From assembly GCF_963924675.1 (NCBI RefSeq), contig NC_089238.1, forward strand, positions 47,324,879 to 47,388,878: a DNA stretch of 64,000 nucleotides, written 5' to 3'. Position 1 is the stretch's first letter; each line of letters opens with the position of its first letter. The stretch comes from Phocoena phocoena (taxonomy: Eukaryota > Chordata > Mammalia > Artiodactyla > Phocoenidae). Shown here piece by piece: positions 11,631-23,153 of the stretch. A program made the position numbers and the translations under genes. The notes below the pieces were generated by a model. It saw nothing but the letters and a program-made list of their open reading frames with translations. It was not told where the DNA came from and ran no database searches.

Positions 11631-11844
11631 GGGCTTCCCTGGTGGCACAGTGGTTGAGAGTCCGCCTGCCAATGTAGGCGACATGGGTTCGTGTCCCGGT
11701 CCAGGAAGATCCCACGTGCCACGGAGTAGCTGGGCCTGTGAGCCATGGCCGCTGTGCCTGCACGTCCGGAGCCTATGGTCCGCAACAGGAGAGGCCACAA
11801 CAGTGAGAGGCCCGCGTACCGCAAAAATAATAATAATAATAATA
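11631..11844 (+). mobile_element. Type B CHR-type SINE
   Basis: Complete type B copy inserted in the L1M 3' UTR, ending CGTACCGC and a tail of (AAT)n units, which is unusual since other type B copies end in plain A-runs. Imperfect TSD AATAATGCTTTCT/AATAATACTTCCT. Confidence 0.93.
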
Positions 11845-11969
11845 CTTCCTTTCTTAAGCTGGGTAATGAGTGTATGGATGTTTGTTTTGTTTGTATTTCT
11901 TAGGTATACATTACGTATGTTTTTTGTATGCAGGCAATATCTTACAATGAATAGGAAAACAAAGCTCTG

Positions 11970-12525
11970 TCACTAAAATTAGTGTAACAGCAACAGCAGT
12001 ACTTTTGCTGGTCACCACCATTCATAAGCCCAGGTTTTGATCTCTACTATTACTCTCCACTAAAAAGAACCAGGACCGAATGGGAGATGACTCCATGTCC
12101 TGGGGCAAGATAACAGTCAATACTGTTCTGGTACTTTCTAGCATTGACAGAAAGCAAGGATATTTTTAAGTCTGTCAGAGTTGTGCTGAAAGGATTAAAC
12201 AGTCAGCTTAAAGACTATGTTGTTAGCCAGACTGCGACACTGCATAAATCAAACTAATTTTGTAAAAATAATTTAGCATTACAAATGGAACGTCCAGAGG
12301 GTCTAAAATGGGTTTCTGTACATGGAAAGGAATAGTAGTAACTCCTTTCCTTCTTCTAACACCCATAGGGAGTGTAAGGTAAAGACAAAAATAGCAGACA
12401 TTGACAATAACTTCTCTGTGGCTGATCAAAATCCCCCTTTCTTAGTTTTCTATTAAGTGCAAAAAATCAAGATAACTGGAAATTAGCCAGCAGTTTACTC
12501 CAAACCAGATAGTTATAAGTTGTTG
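11970..12525. other. Intron, nothing recognised
   Basis: Single-copy-looking sequence without a supported exon or repeat. Confidence 0.45.
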
Positions 12526-12527
12526 TT

Positions 12528-12809
12528 GTTTTTTTAAAATCTCGGTGTTTTTATTTATTTATTTGGCTGTGTTGGGTCTTAGCTGCAGCACGCGGGCTTC
12601 TATTTGTGGCGTGTGGGCTCCAGGGCGCATGGGCTCTGTAGTCTGCGGCACGCAGGCTCTCTAGTTGAGGTGGTCGAGCTCAGTAGTTGTGGCATGCGGG
12701 CTTAGTTGCCCAAAAGCAAGAGGAATCTTACTTCCCCAACCAGGGATCAAACTCATGTCCCCTGCACTGGAAGGCAGATTCTTTACCACTGGATCACCAG
12801 GGAAGTCCC
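12528..12809 (-). mobile_element. Type A SINE with a read-through tail
   Basis: Diverged minus-strand SINE with a recognisable head (reverse of GGACTTCCCTGGTGATCCAG). Its tail on the minus strand reads (AATA)n, then ACACCGAGATTTT, then a second A-run of seven. The unique segment ending in TTTT before the last A-run matches the pattern at 13009 and 47643. I could not define a clean TSD. Confidence 0.85.
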
Positions 12810-13008
12810 AGTAAGTTTTATAATAATCACATTTATAATATATTTTATGTTAAGTTGTTTAAGGTGTTTAAAAGAACAAGCCACATTAAATTTTAGTTAA
12901 CGTTTAATATTTAAACAACATTGTCAATAGAGAAATTAAATAATTTACTATGAAACCACAGAAATATTACAGGTAAAATAGTTAAAATGTCACATATAAG
13001 ACTTCTTT

Positions 13009-13380
13009 TTTTTTTTTTAAAGAGGATCTAGAGATGGCAGTCTTTTTTTAAAAAAAATAATATATTTATTTATTTATTTTTGGCTGTGTTGGGTCTTCGT
13101 TGCTGTGCACGGGCTTTCTCTAGTTGCGTCGAGCGGGGGCTACTCTTCGTTGCGGTACACAGGCTTCTCAATGCGGTGGCTTCTCTTGTTGCAGAGCACA
13201 GGCTCTAGGCGTGCGGGCTTCAGTAGTTGTGGCTCACGGGCTCTAGAGCACAGGATCAGTAGTTGTGGCACACAGGCTTAGCTGTTCTGCAGCATGTGGG
13301 ATCTTCCCGGACCAGGGCTCGAACCTGTGTCCCCTGCATTGGTAGGCGGATTCTTAACCACTGCGCCACCGGGGAAGTCC
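13009..13380 (-). mobile_element. Type A SINE with a 24-nt 3' transduction
   Basis: Minus-strand copy with intact A and B boxes. Its tail runs AATAAATAAATAAAT, a T-run, A7, then a unique segment GACTGCCATCTCTAG-ATCCTCTTT (13020-13043), then a second A-run. The 12-bp TSD TAAGACTTCTTT (12997-13008 and 13381-13392) encloses all of it, so the unique segment arrived with the SINE. Confidence 0.93.
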
Positions 13381-13524
13381 TAAGACTTCTTTATTAAAAA
13401 GTAAGAAATAGCAGTTGATTGTCCACATGGTTTCCAGTAATATTAATCCAAATTCTTTAGTGTTAAGATTCATTTTTGGCTCTCCTTTCAAATATCCTAC
13501 CACCCATTCCCTAATCTCCTTCCT

Positions 13525-13665
13525 AAAATCATTCATTAATTCAACAAATATTTATTGAGTGCCTATTTCTAACATAAATTCTTCTGGGTGCTGCTGATAC
13601 AGAGGTGAGTCAACCTAGCAGACTGGGTTCCCACTGTCTTGGGGCTTATGACCTCATCATATAAA
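13525..13665 (-). mobile_element. L2 LINE 3' end
   Basis: AATTCAACAAATATTTATTG followed by AGTGCCTA, then GGTGCTGCTGATACAGAGGT, is the reverse of the L2 3' terminus. Diverged. Confidence 0.75.
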
Positions 13666-13669
13666 CATG

Positions 13670-14735
13670 GCCCTCTGCACAATGAAAATACCCAACCACT
13701 ACCCAGTAATGAGAACTTTCACAGGTGAAATTCTGGGTTTAAGTCATAGATTCAGGTCCCCATAAATGCTCCCAGAGTGATACTGCTATCAGTGTTAGAC
13801 TTTGCTACTTTGGGACAAGAAGAGGTCCAGCAGGAACTAAAAATCCCATCTCAAACAGAATGTTAGGTCAGATATTACAAAGACTTAGAAAGGGATAACG
13901 ATTAGAAAAGCTCAGAGAATGAAACATTTACAATACACAATAGAACTCCCAAGGCACCTGTAGCCTCCATAAATATACCATGGAAAATAACACATGGGCA
14001 TGTTCTCTACTAGTCTGGGTTCTTTCTGAATTTCTCATGTCTGTTTCCTCTTTGGTTCCCCTAGTTTCCTTGTATTTGTTTTCAGAACTTTTGTTACTTC
14101 GTTGCCCTCTTCCTTCTCCTATTCTGCAATGTGCAACTATGGCATGGACTGGAAGCAAGGCCTAGAAAAACAACCAAAAGAGCCTGTCTTGACCAATAAT
14201 TCCCATACCTACAGGAAGTTATTTGTATTAGATGAAGAAACTCAGAAAAACCCAAGTATTCAACGAAGTTATTCTTTCCCAGAGGTGCTTTTGCCGCCAT
14301 CAAACACCTGCTATTTCCTAGAGTGTATGATCTCTACAAATTAGGTGATGACAGTCGTGGGACAGTCCTGGGTCACTACTATACTCTATTTTTACTTCTC
14401 TGCTATACAGGCTTCAATGCAAAAATGATCTTCATAACCAAAAGGAAGTCTCTATATGGACCAATGGTTTTTGCTTAGTCTGTGGTGTAGCATCCTACTT
14501 TGGGTGGAGAGGTGGGGCCAGGCTGCAGCTCTAGGAGTGTTGATGCCAACATTGTGCTGAAAGATCAGTAAAGTGGAAATTAAAATACAGCTTTCTACTC
14601 TCCTGAAGAGTCAACCTCCCGTCTTCCTTCTAGGAAAGGCATCCCTATGCCCTGGATTTTCCTGGACAATCCCATCCCAACTTTTACTTTACTCCTTAAA
14701 GTATAACTACATTTGACTTTTCTTTGGAGGGTGGG
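13670..14735. other. Intron, nothing recognised
   Basis: No repeat family or exon could be supported. Confidence 0.45.
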
Positions 14736-14739
14736 GCAA

Positions 14740-14870
14740 AGGTGTTCATTTAGGAAAAAAAAGAAAACAAAAACCCATGAAGCTTATTTCACGTAGCATA
14801 ATGCCTTTCAGGTTCATCCATGTTGTTGACTTATTTTTTATACCACTGTACAACTCTTCTGGTAAGTAAA
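14740..14870 (-). mobile_element. Old L1 fragment
   Basis: CACGTAGCATAATGCCTTTC followed by AGGTTCATCCATGTTGTTG is the reverse of the L1 late-ORF2 block. Short and diverged. Confidence 0.65.
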
Positions 14871-14879
14871 TCTACAATT

Positions 14880-15800
14880 AAAAAAAAATGGCGGAGCAGG
14901 TATGCTGATTTTTGGTTTGGAAAATATGTTCACCATAGCTCAAAAAAAAAGTTTGGCACAATCTATAAAACAAGCTATGAGCTGAGGTACCTTCCAGAAG
15001 AGTACACTCTGCTCTTCATTCCTATACTTATTAAGCAAACCCAAGCTAAAGATCTGTTTATAAAAGGGAAACAAATTACTTTACTATGAAACTACCCTTC
15101 ACTGTGCATCTTCCTAGTAATGATTATAAACCTTCTGCTCCACTGTTTTGCACAGAAGAGGCGATAATTCTTTTTATAAATAATGAAACTACACGGAACC
15201 TGAGGCAAGGGCAGGAGTGGACCTCAATGGCTACAGCAAGAGCACTAGCTCTTATTACTATGGCAGTGGGAGATCTTGCGGCAATGGAGGGTCTTGTAGC
15301 TCTATGAACAACTGCTGGCTTTGAAATCCAGCTGCTTGCCTCTGACAACCCAGCGGTGAATGAGCTAAGAATACTATAAGAACCACCACAAGGAAACAGA
15401 TGAAACATTTGGCCAACTTCATCTAGGCATGAAGAAATGTTTGGTGTAATGCTCTTTATTCCAGCATTAGAGTGAGATTTGGTTTTTTAATGTTTATTTT
15501 CTTTAGAGAAAAACATAACAAATCAAAGAATGAGATGGAGAAGAAAATCTTTAAAATAGCAAAATGGTTTCACGTATGAAAGTCTGAACACAAAACCTTT
15601 TTGTGGCCCCCTCTTGTGACACTCACCTTTAAAATGCTTACTAAATACTTACTGCTCATCTAGTATACAATCTATGGGGAGCCTGAACAAATGCAGGAAG
15701 CTTTTTACCCACACAAAAACGGTATTTGGGCAGGATATCTATATTCTGGCAACTGTCCAGAACTGCTCAGCATTGACAAATGGGAAACTGATGTGAGTTT
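14880..15800. other. Intron, nothing recognised
   Basis: No exon with splice sites and no nameable repeat. A short stretch at 15220-15380 reads as protein-like in more than one frame but has stops and no recognisable family. Confidence 0.4.
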
Positions 15801-15804
15801 CCCA

Positions 15805-15960
15805 CAGATCCTCATTCATTCATTTTATAAATATATACTGACAAACCATTATAAACCAAGTACTAGATTGAGAATAGTGAACAGATTTGATTCATGCCCT
15901 CAGGGAGCTAACAGTCTAGTGAGGGAGCAGAGAGCTGAAAAAATAAAATATACAAGAAAA
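15805..15960 (-). mobile_element. L2 LINE 3' end
   Basis: CTCATTCATTCATTTTATAA, AACCAAGTACTAGATTGAGA and CATGCCCTCAGGGAGCTAAC are in reversed L2 3' end order. Confidence 0.75.
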
Positions 15961-15969
15961 CCCATGTAA

Positions 15970-16665
15970 TTACAAATTCAGGTAAGTGCTACAAAAGAAA
16001 AGAATGTTTTGTAAGATTCTTTAGTTAGAAAAGGGGCTATGAGAGATAAAGACAGTGGGAACCGAATTTAGATTGAAGAAGTGTCTCCTGAGGCTCTTCT
16101 CCCCTCTAAATAAATGTACCTAAAATAATTTTTAAAAATCTATTATTTTAAGCACCTTTCTGCCAGAAGATAAGGGCTTTATTTAATAATTTACTTTTTA
16201 AAAAATGGTAATCAATGTACAAGGCACAACATTCAAAAAGTATTTGAAAATATGTCTCCCTTCTCTCTCCTGTCTTCCAGTTACCAAATCCTGTCTCCCC
16301 TGAGACAAATACTGTTATTAGTTGCCTAAGTATCTTTCTAGAGATAATACTAAACTAAATGTAAAACAAGGCCATTCTTCTGAATTCTTTTTTTTTGTTT
16401 TGGAAAATATACTTATTTTCCATAAAAATGTTAGTTTTACTAACATGTAATGAGTTTATTACTACTTGAAAATAAATGTTTTAAATTTCTTAGTTTTAAT
16501 TTCTAATACAGTAACAGATATCAAAAGCTCTTTGGGTTCTCAGTAATTTTTAGGAATGTAAAGAAGTCCTAAGACCAAATAGTTTGAAAACCACTAATCT
16601 AGGCATTTATAAATGTACGTCAATTGTTCACTTTTAACCCTACTAAACCCTGGTCATCTACTGCA
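15970..16665. other. Intron with a possible hAT end
   Basis: Mostly unassigned. GTTTGAAAACCACTAATC near 16580-16600 resembles a hAT-Charlie terminus, but the other end is unclear. Confidence 0.4.
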
Positions 16666-16667
16666 TC

Positions 16668-17043
16668 GTTTTTCTTAAATACATCTTTATTGGAGTATAA
16701 TTGCTTTACAATGGTGTGTTAGTTTCTGCTTTATTACAAAGTGAATCAGCTATACATATATATATATCCCCATATCTCCTCCCTCTTGAGTCTCCCTCCC
16801 ACCCTCCCTATCCCACCCCTCTAGGTGATCACAAAGCACCGAGCTGATCTCCCTGTGCTATGCAGCTGCTTCCCACTAGCTATTTTACATTTCGTAGTGT
16901 ATATATGTCCATGCCACTCTCCCTTTGCCCCAGCTTCCCCTTCCCCACCACCCGTGTCCTCAAGTCCATTCTCTGTCTACGTCTTTATTCCTGCCCTGCC
17001 ACTAGGTTCATCAATACCATCTTTTTTTTTTTTTTTTTTTTTT
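16668..17043 (-). mobile_element. 5'-truncated L1 3' UTR
   Basis: The plus strand reads CATCTTTATTGGAGTATAAT, then TTGCTTTACAATGG, TGTGCTATGCAGCTGCTTCC and a long T-run near 17020. It is the reverse of the 3' UTR of the L1 at 40340-40700, so it belongs to that younger L1 group. The T-run matches the A-run at the start of that 3' UTR. Confidence 0.9.
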
Positions 17044-17260
17044 ATCATTTTGGTAAATGTTTTACAGTGTGTTTTGAGTATACTGGCAATGAGATGGAAA
17101 CCAAGTTACTTACTTGTGGCTACAATGTGCTGTGGGTTATTTGGCCATCAACACAACACAAATTTCATCATGGTGACTGGCTAGTTATTTTTCTATTAGC
17201 ACCTTAAACATTTAATGTATTAGTATGTAGTACTACTCAAAGCCCATAAAGAATTTTCAG

Positions 17261-17470
17261 GGCTTCCCTGGTGGCGCAGTGGTTGAGCGTCTGCCTGCCG
17301 ATGCAGGGGACGCGGGTTCGTGCCCTGGTCTGGGAAGATCCCACATGCCGCGGAGCGGCTGGGCCCGTGAGCCATGGCCCCTGAGCCTGCGCGTCCGGAG
17401 CCTGTGCTCCGCAACGGGAGAGGCCACAGCAGTGAGAGGCCCATGTACGGCAAAAAAAAAAAAAAAAAAA
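17261..17470 (+). mobile_element. Type B CHR-type SINE
   Basis: Complete type B copy with a 13-bp perfect TSD AAAGAATTTTCAG (17248-17260 and 17471-17483) and a plain A-run tail. The perfect TSD and the close match to other copies suggest a relatively recent insertion. Confidence 0.96.
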
Positions 17471-17516
17471 AAAGAATTTTCAGAAAGTAATTATAATGTA
17501 TATGTCATAGCTGAAG

Positions 17517-17655
17517 TTATTTTTTGCTTTTGTTTTTGTTTTTTTTGGCCATACCATGTGGCAGGTGGGATCTTAGTTCTCCAACCAGGGATCGAACCCG
17601 CACCCCCTGCATTGGAAGCATGGAGCCTTAACCACTGGACCGCCTGGGAAGTCCC
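17517..17655 (-). mobile_element. Type C SINE (tRNA-Glu head)
   Basis: Minus-strand short SINE. The 14-bp TSD TGTCATAGCTGAAG (17503-17516) recurs as TGTCATAGATGAAG (17656-17669). It keeps a tRNA-Glu-like cloverleaf head and B box (GGTTCGATCCC in reversed form), and its tail is A-rich with scattered C and G. Confidence 0.92.
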
Positions 17656-17669
17656 TGTCATAGATGAAG

Positions 17670-18120
17670 CTGAATGGCAAGGTTAAACACATACCTGTGG
17701 TAGGAGAGTAAAGAGACAAGCTATTTTTAAATGAAATAACACAGTAATAGTGGAGTGTCTTTTTTGGACTAACCCTCCCACAGTCAGGTAACAATGATAA
17801 ACTCTGGACAAAACATGAAAAACAAGTATTTAAAGGCACTAAAGAGCAACAAAAACCAGCCAGACATTGGAGTGGAGTCAAATGCCAGAAGAAGGGAGGC
17901 GGCTGAGAGAGCCCAGTTATATTGCTTTGCCTGTGGGCACGCGCCAGTCCCTGTGGCATGGAGTGGCTACAACTCAAGCGGAAAACTGCATTTTCATGGC
18001 AGAACTGCCCAAGTCAAAAGCACATGATTATACTCTACCTACTTGCAAAGAAGGAGCCAGCAACAGGAATATTCACGACAGTATTTTCTTCCCTCTATTA
18101 TAAACACAAGATGCTCAAAA
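17670..18120. other. Intron, possible old LINE 5' sequence
   Basis: Phrases such as GACAAAACATGAAAAACAAG and CAGACATTGGAGTGGAGTCA are reminiscent of old LINE 5' regions, but I cannot assign a family with confidence. Confidence 0.35.
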
Positions 18121-18131
18121 TAATAGCTATA

Positions 18132-18464
18132 GGGCTTCCCTGGTGGCACAGTGGTTAAGAATCCGCCTGCCAATGCAGGGGACACGGGTTCGAGCCCTGG
18201 TCCAGGAAGATCCCACAAGTTGCAGAGCAACTAAGCCCCGTGCACCACAACTACTGAGCCAGCGCTCTAGCGCCTGCGAGCCCCAACTACTGAGCCCATG
18301 TGCCACAACTACTGAAGCCCACGCACCTAGAGCCCGTGCTCCGCAACAAGAGAAGCCACCACAATGAGAAGCCTGCACACCGCCACAAAGAGTAGCCCCC
18401 GTTCACCACAACTAGAGAGAGCTCACGCGCAGCAACGAAGGCACAACGCAGCCAAAAAAAAAAA
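18132..18464 (+). mobile_element. Type A CHR-type SINE
   Basis: Complete copy with A and B boxes, ending GCAGCCA plus an A-run. Short TSD with core AGCTATA on both sides. Confidence 0.94.
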
Positions 18465-18469
18465 GCTAT

Positions 18470-18919
18470 AAGAAGAGTCTGACCAAGAGCTAAGAATCCT
18501 CAAATAAATAAAAAGAAAAGTGAACACAATCTAGTGGTAACAAAATTCAGATATATATGGTTTTTATATTTGTTCACGAATAACTCAACACTGGCAGGAG
18601 GCACACACCGGCAATTTCAAGCCTCCAGCCAGGAGTGCTGACTAGCCTCAACAAAGTGTCAACTTACTGCCAAAGGACCCAGATCAGTGGAACTTTCCAG
18701 TTCTCTAAGGAAGCAATATATAGTTGCCTGCAAAATGGTTCCAAAATCCAATCATAACTAGAAATTTTAAAAAGACTCAGACCAGGCTCTGAACATCAAA
18801 TAACTTCATGAAAGAATCAACAGAAAATCTAAGAGCAGCACTCTAGTTGTGCCTCAATCCAGGGTTTAAGATCTGGAAATAATTCTACTTTTTAAACTGC
18901 TTGCAAAGTTCATTCAACT
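18470..18919. other. Intron, unassigned
   Basis: No exon. It may continue the old LINE-like sequence at 17670, since the SINE at 18132 sits between them, but this is not provable here. Confidence 0.35.
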
Positions 18920-18930
18920 CTTCCTTCCAG

Positions 18931-19069
18931 GGATTTCCCTGGCGGTCCAGTGGTTAAGACTCCACGCTTCCACTGCAGTGGGTGCAGATCTGAACCCTGG
19001 TCAGGGAACTACGATCCCACACACTGTGCAGAGCAGCCAAGAAATTTAAAAAATAAAACAAGACAAAAA
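18931..19069 (+). mobile_element. Type C SINE
   Basis: tRNA-Glu-like head (CCTGGCGGTCCAGTGGTTAA), then a short body ending in an A-rich tail. Perfect 11-bp TSD CTTCCTTCCAG at 18920-18930 and 19070-19080. Confidence 0.94.
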
Positions 19070-19080
19070 CTTCCTTCCAG

Positions 19081-20196
19081 GTTTTGTTTCATGGAAAAAT
19101 ACAATAAAATCATCATATTTTAACACAAGGAGTGCTAACTTTTATTCCTGGCACCTCTGTACCCCACAAATTTAAAAGAACACACACATTCAAACACCCT
19201 TCAAAAGCCTTTTTGAATCCTAAATAAGCCAAAACATTTGTCAGGGAAGGGGAAAATAAAAGCCTCAGCAAGGAAACATTTTAGTTCCAAAATTCTAAAG
19301 GCAAACTGCTAACTGAAAAGGGAAATTAACTTTAGCAGTCTTAAGATAAAGTTCATGACCTTGCTGTTTTAAAGGAATTCCTAGGCATGGAGTCAGATCA
19401 TAGACTCAATTCCCAGTTTAGGAACTGAAACAATTCTGGCCTGGAGATAAAACGGTGATGAATTGCTTGACACACCTCTGCTGGAGCAGCTGCTCCCATC
19501 TGTCCACTTCCCTCCCTTCCTCTAAAAGCTACTTCAAGGTCTGGATTTATCAGTTACATGTGCTAATTGAAAAGAAGGCACATTTCCCAGGTCACATTTA
19601 TGGAAATAACATGCTGGCCCATTTCAACACTCACAAACAGATGTTAAACTGACCAAAGTATATTTGAATAATCTCATCTCACTTGTTCTTGCTAACGCTT
19701 ACTAATTTGGTTCTCTTATGGGACTTTCTTCCCACAAAATGACTGTCCATATACTAAGTTTTATAAATATTAGGAAAGTTGTTTTGCTCAGACAAAAAGG
19801 AAAATAATTGCAGAAGAGAAGAGTTTTTCAAAAGAACTTTTACACAGTGGGCATTAAAAACTCTCCTAAGCCAAGGCACAGAATTCTGGCTTCTTTTTCT
19901 TTGTGACCCTCCATCCAGCCTAAACTTGCTGTGTAACTAACTGATCATGAACAAAACAGAGGCAGTTTGAACTCCAGCAGGAGAAATACACTATATTTAA
20001 AGGGTCTGCTCCCCTAAGACTGTTCTGATTAGAGCTCTGAAGCCATTTTGTCCTTTACAAGGGAACCCTGACTTCCTCTACACAATTCACCCATCCTAGC
20101 TGCGATAACCATTTCTATTTGAGAAGAAAACTCTAATGAGTTTTTATCACTTTTCTAAATATGAAGCAGCGTCTACGAACACACTATTTACCATAA
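19081..20196. other. Intron, nothing recognised
   Basis: Over 1 kb without a nameable repeat, which is unusual in this window. No exon with supported splice sites or homology was seen. Confidence 0.45.
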
Positions 20197-20208
20197 AGCA
20201 AAATGGTA

Positions 20209-20423
20209 GGGCTTCCCTGGTGGCGCAGTGGTTGAGAGTCCACCTGCCGATGCAGGGGACACAGGTTCGTGTCCCAGTCGGGGAAGATCCCACGTGCCGT
20301 GGAGCGGCTGGGCCCGTGAGCCATGGCCGCTAAGCCTGTGCATCCGGAGCCTGTGCTCCGCAACAGGAGAGGCCACAACAGTGAGAGGCCCGCGTACCAC
20401 AAAAAAAAAAAAAAAAAAAAAAA
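20209..20423 (+). mobile_element. Type B CHR-type SINE
   Basis: Complete type B copy with a plain A-run tail of about 24. TSD AGCAAAATGGTA before, AGCAAAACGGTA after. Confidence 0.95.
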
Positions 20424-20444
20424 AGCAAAACGGTAAATAAACTA

Positions 20445-21185
20445 AACGTCCCTATAGAGAAATGGTTGTATAAGTTACAGAACATCCAATACAGAACACT
20501 ATGCAGCCATTAACAGGAATATCAGATAAATCTATCAATACAGGCACTAACATGATATGTGTCAGTGGGTATTTATGTTTTTAAGCAAAAATGACAAATT
20601 TCAGGAAAACAGGCTTGGATGACTCCATTTGTGTAAGTAAAACTACCTTTTATATGTGAAAAAAAAATTCCCAGCACAGATACAAACATTACTAAATGCT
20701 TAGGGAAAGGTCTAGAACAGAGCTATTCAATTGAAATATAATGGAAGCAACAAATGAGAGTCACATATATAATTTAAAATTTTATAGTATCCATATTAAA
20801 AATGTAAAGGTGAAGTGAATTTTAATCATTTATTCTATTTAACCCAATAAATTAAAAATGTCACCATTTCAATAATGAAATTGGTACAAAAATTGAGATA
20901 GTTTGCTTATTTTTTTCTTACTAACTGTTCAAAAATTAGTGCATACATTACACTTAAAACACATCTCAATTTAGACTAGCCACATTTTAATGCTCAGCAG
21001 TCACATATGGTTAGTGAGGACTGTACTGGACAGAGGAGGCCTAGAAAGAGAAACATCAAACTATTAACTTTCATTTTGTTTTCTATATTTTTCTGCATTG
21101 TTTGAATTTTTTAAGCAACTGTTTAAATATAAAAATGATCAAGACATCAAAAACCTAAACATACAAGCCAGAATGATACGGGTTC
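20445..21185 (+). mobile_element. Old L1M 3' UTR split by a hAT element
   Basis: AACACTATGCAGCCATTAAC and GGATGACTCCATTTGTGTAA on the left and GTTTTCTATATTTTTCTGCA on the right are parts of one L1M 3' end. They rejoin if 20717-21037 is removed. Confidence 0.75.
20717..21037 (+). mobile_element. hAT-type DNA transposon (non-autonomous)
   Basis: A 321-bp element starting ACAGAGCTATTCAATTGAAA and ending GTACTGGACAGAGGA, with an 8-bp flanking duplication GGTCTAGA/GGCCTAGA as expected for hAT. The interior (ATTTAACCCAATAAATTAAA, CTCAATTTAGACTAGCCACA) is that of a common mammalian hAT-derived short element. No transposase remains. Confidence 0.8.
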
Positions 21186-21194
21186 TTTAAAAAA

Positions 21195-22150
21195 AAAAAG
21201 GAAAGAAGGAAAGGAGAAATTATCTCAACCTCAGGTTAGGTAGACTTCTTAGGACACAAAAAGCACTAACCATAAAAGAAAAAATAAGAGATAAATTTGA
21301 ACAAAATTTTAAATTTCTGCTCATCAAAACACACCATAAAAAGAAATACTCAATAATAGCATTTATATCTGACAAAGCACACATATCCAGAATATATAAC
21401 GAACTCCTACAATTCAACAACAAACTGATGAACAACCGAATAAAAAATGAGACTGGAGGAGACATTTCATAAAAGAATATATACAAATGGCCAATAAGCA
21501 CATGGAAAGACGTCAGTATTATCAGTTTTCAGAGCAATGCAAATGAAAACTGAAGGAAATACCATTTCACACCCACTAAAATAAAGACTGACAAAACCAA
21601 ACACGTACCAGGATATGTACCAAGTGGAACTCTCATACACTGCTGGCAGGAATATAAAATAATACAATCATTTTGGAGATTTGTTTGGCAGTCTGTTTTT
21701 ACATTAAACACACATCTACCCTATGACCTAGAAATCCTATTCCTAGGTATTTATTTACCCAAGAGAAATAAAAACATATGTCTTCAAAAAGATTTGGAAA
21801 CAACCCATCAACAGGATGGATAACCTGGTATATTCTCATACAATGGAAATAAAAAGGAATGAATATGACACAGCAGCTTGGGTGAGTCTAAAACACATTA
21901 TGCTGAGTAAAAGAAGCCAAGCACAAAAGAGTTACACAACATATTTGATTTACATGAAGTTCTGGAGTAGGAAAACGAATCTATCATTAATAAAAATGAG
22001 TGGTTGCCTGGGGCAGAGGGTGCGAGGGGGCTGGGGAAGAGAACCAACTAGAAAAAGGCATGAGGAAGCTTTCTGGGGTGATGGAATCATACTACACCTT
22101 AATTCAGATGGTGGCTACATGGATATATACAATCATTAAAACTCACTGAA
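21195..22150 (+). mobile_element. Old L1M, ORF2 end and 3' UTR
   Basis: Late ORF2 order is visible: AATATATAACGAACTCCTAC, ATGGCCAATAAGCACATGGA, CACTGCTGGCAGGAATATAA, CCTAGGTATTTATTTACCCA, then a 3' UTR with GGTTGCCTGGGGCAGAGGGT. Many stops. Confidence 0.85.
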
Positions 22151-23139
22151 CTGACACTAAGGCTCCTGTGATAACTAACCTACTCCCTGTCAAAAAAGTC
22201 AAATGTTATGGGGAACCAAAAAGCACTCAATGGATGCTGTTTAATACATCTTCAGAATAGATGAAGACTGAGAAAATAATGAAGCTTGGAACATGGGGAA
22301 TTATCACTAAAATGTCCTCTATAATTCTTGATGTGAGTCCACATGAATCTCTTCAACGTATTTTCTTCTAGTTTTATTATTTATAAATGAGATGAAGGGA
22401 TGCTAACCACAACTAAAATGATATCCTATCTCTCTGCAATCTTGCCTTATTTACATCTCACCCCTTTCTTGAATATTTTCAATGTATATCCATATAATAA
22501 GGCATCTAGCTGAAATAACAAAAAAAAAAGAAAAGAAAAAAGATGGCAAAGAAGTGAAGAAACTAAATATGAGAAAAGATAGAGAAAGGACTTCCTGTGT
22601 TCAAGTACAATCTAAATTTAGTTCGAAAGAAGGAAAAACATGAAGCCATTAAATATGCTCATAATTGAAAGTCAGGGAAATGTTTCAAAAAGTCTTTTCC
22701 CCACTGGCCATCCCCAGTTCATTCAGTTCTTTTTTTTTTTCTTGCAGTAAAAGCTGTAAGAAAGTCCCTGAAAGCAACAAAGAGGTAGTCGCCCCAAACT
22801 GTCTTAGCAATAAACTGGATATTGTGCCAAGTGACAGAATGTTTAGCTCATGTCTCTATAACATCTCCTACATCTACTCCATTTACTGCAGCACACAGCA
22901 ACTTCGCTGGCAGTCACCAGCCACAGCCTGAACACTTTAATAATGGTGCATATTATACAGCAAAATCCCTTAGGTACATTTTAACCCAGCACCTATACTA
23001 AATGGAGAAAACCACCAAACAGTTATCCAAAAGGAAACACAAAGTTAAGTGCAGGAAAGGCTGAGGGAATACCATGTACTTCCTGACTAGAAAACAAGGC
23101 TTCTAGGCACATATCAGAGCTTTTGCTCACTCTGCAAAC
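22151..23139. other. Intron, nothing recognised
   Basis: A pyrimidine tract plus TTGCAG at about 22729-22747 looks like a splice acceptor, but the downstream frame matches no family I know and no donor is convincing. Confidence 0.4.
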
Positions 23140-23153
23140 ATGTGCATTGTGTT

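Larger units (their letters stand above)
10760..11960 (+). mobile_element. Old L1M, ORF2 end and 3' UTR
   Basis: Late ORF2 pattern (AATGCAAATTAAAGCCACAG, ACCATTTCACACTCATGAAA, GGAACTCTCACTTGCTGCTA) is followed after an inserted hAT by CTCACAGCAATATTTTTCCA, GCATACTATGGAATATAATA and a 3' UTR. It is interrupted by a hAT remnant (11014-11165) and a type B SINE (11631-11844). Confidence 0.8.

Noticed and set aside
15086..15420. Glycine/serine-rich or other protein-like fragment, possible processed pseudogene
   Set aside because: Several frames look weakly protein-like, all have stops, there is no poly(A) or TSD, and no family could be named.
22700..22931. Possible plus-strand exon after a TTTTTTTTTTCTTGCAG-like acceptor
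   Set aside because: The downstream frame matches nothing I recognise, no convincing donor follows, and it lies antisense inside the inferred CFDP1 intron.
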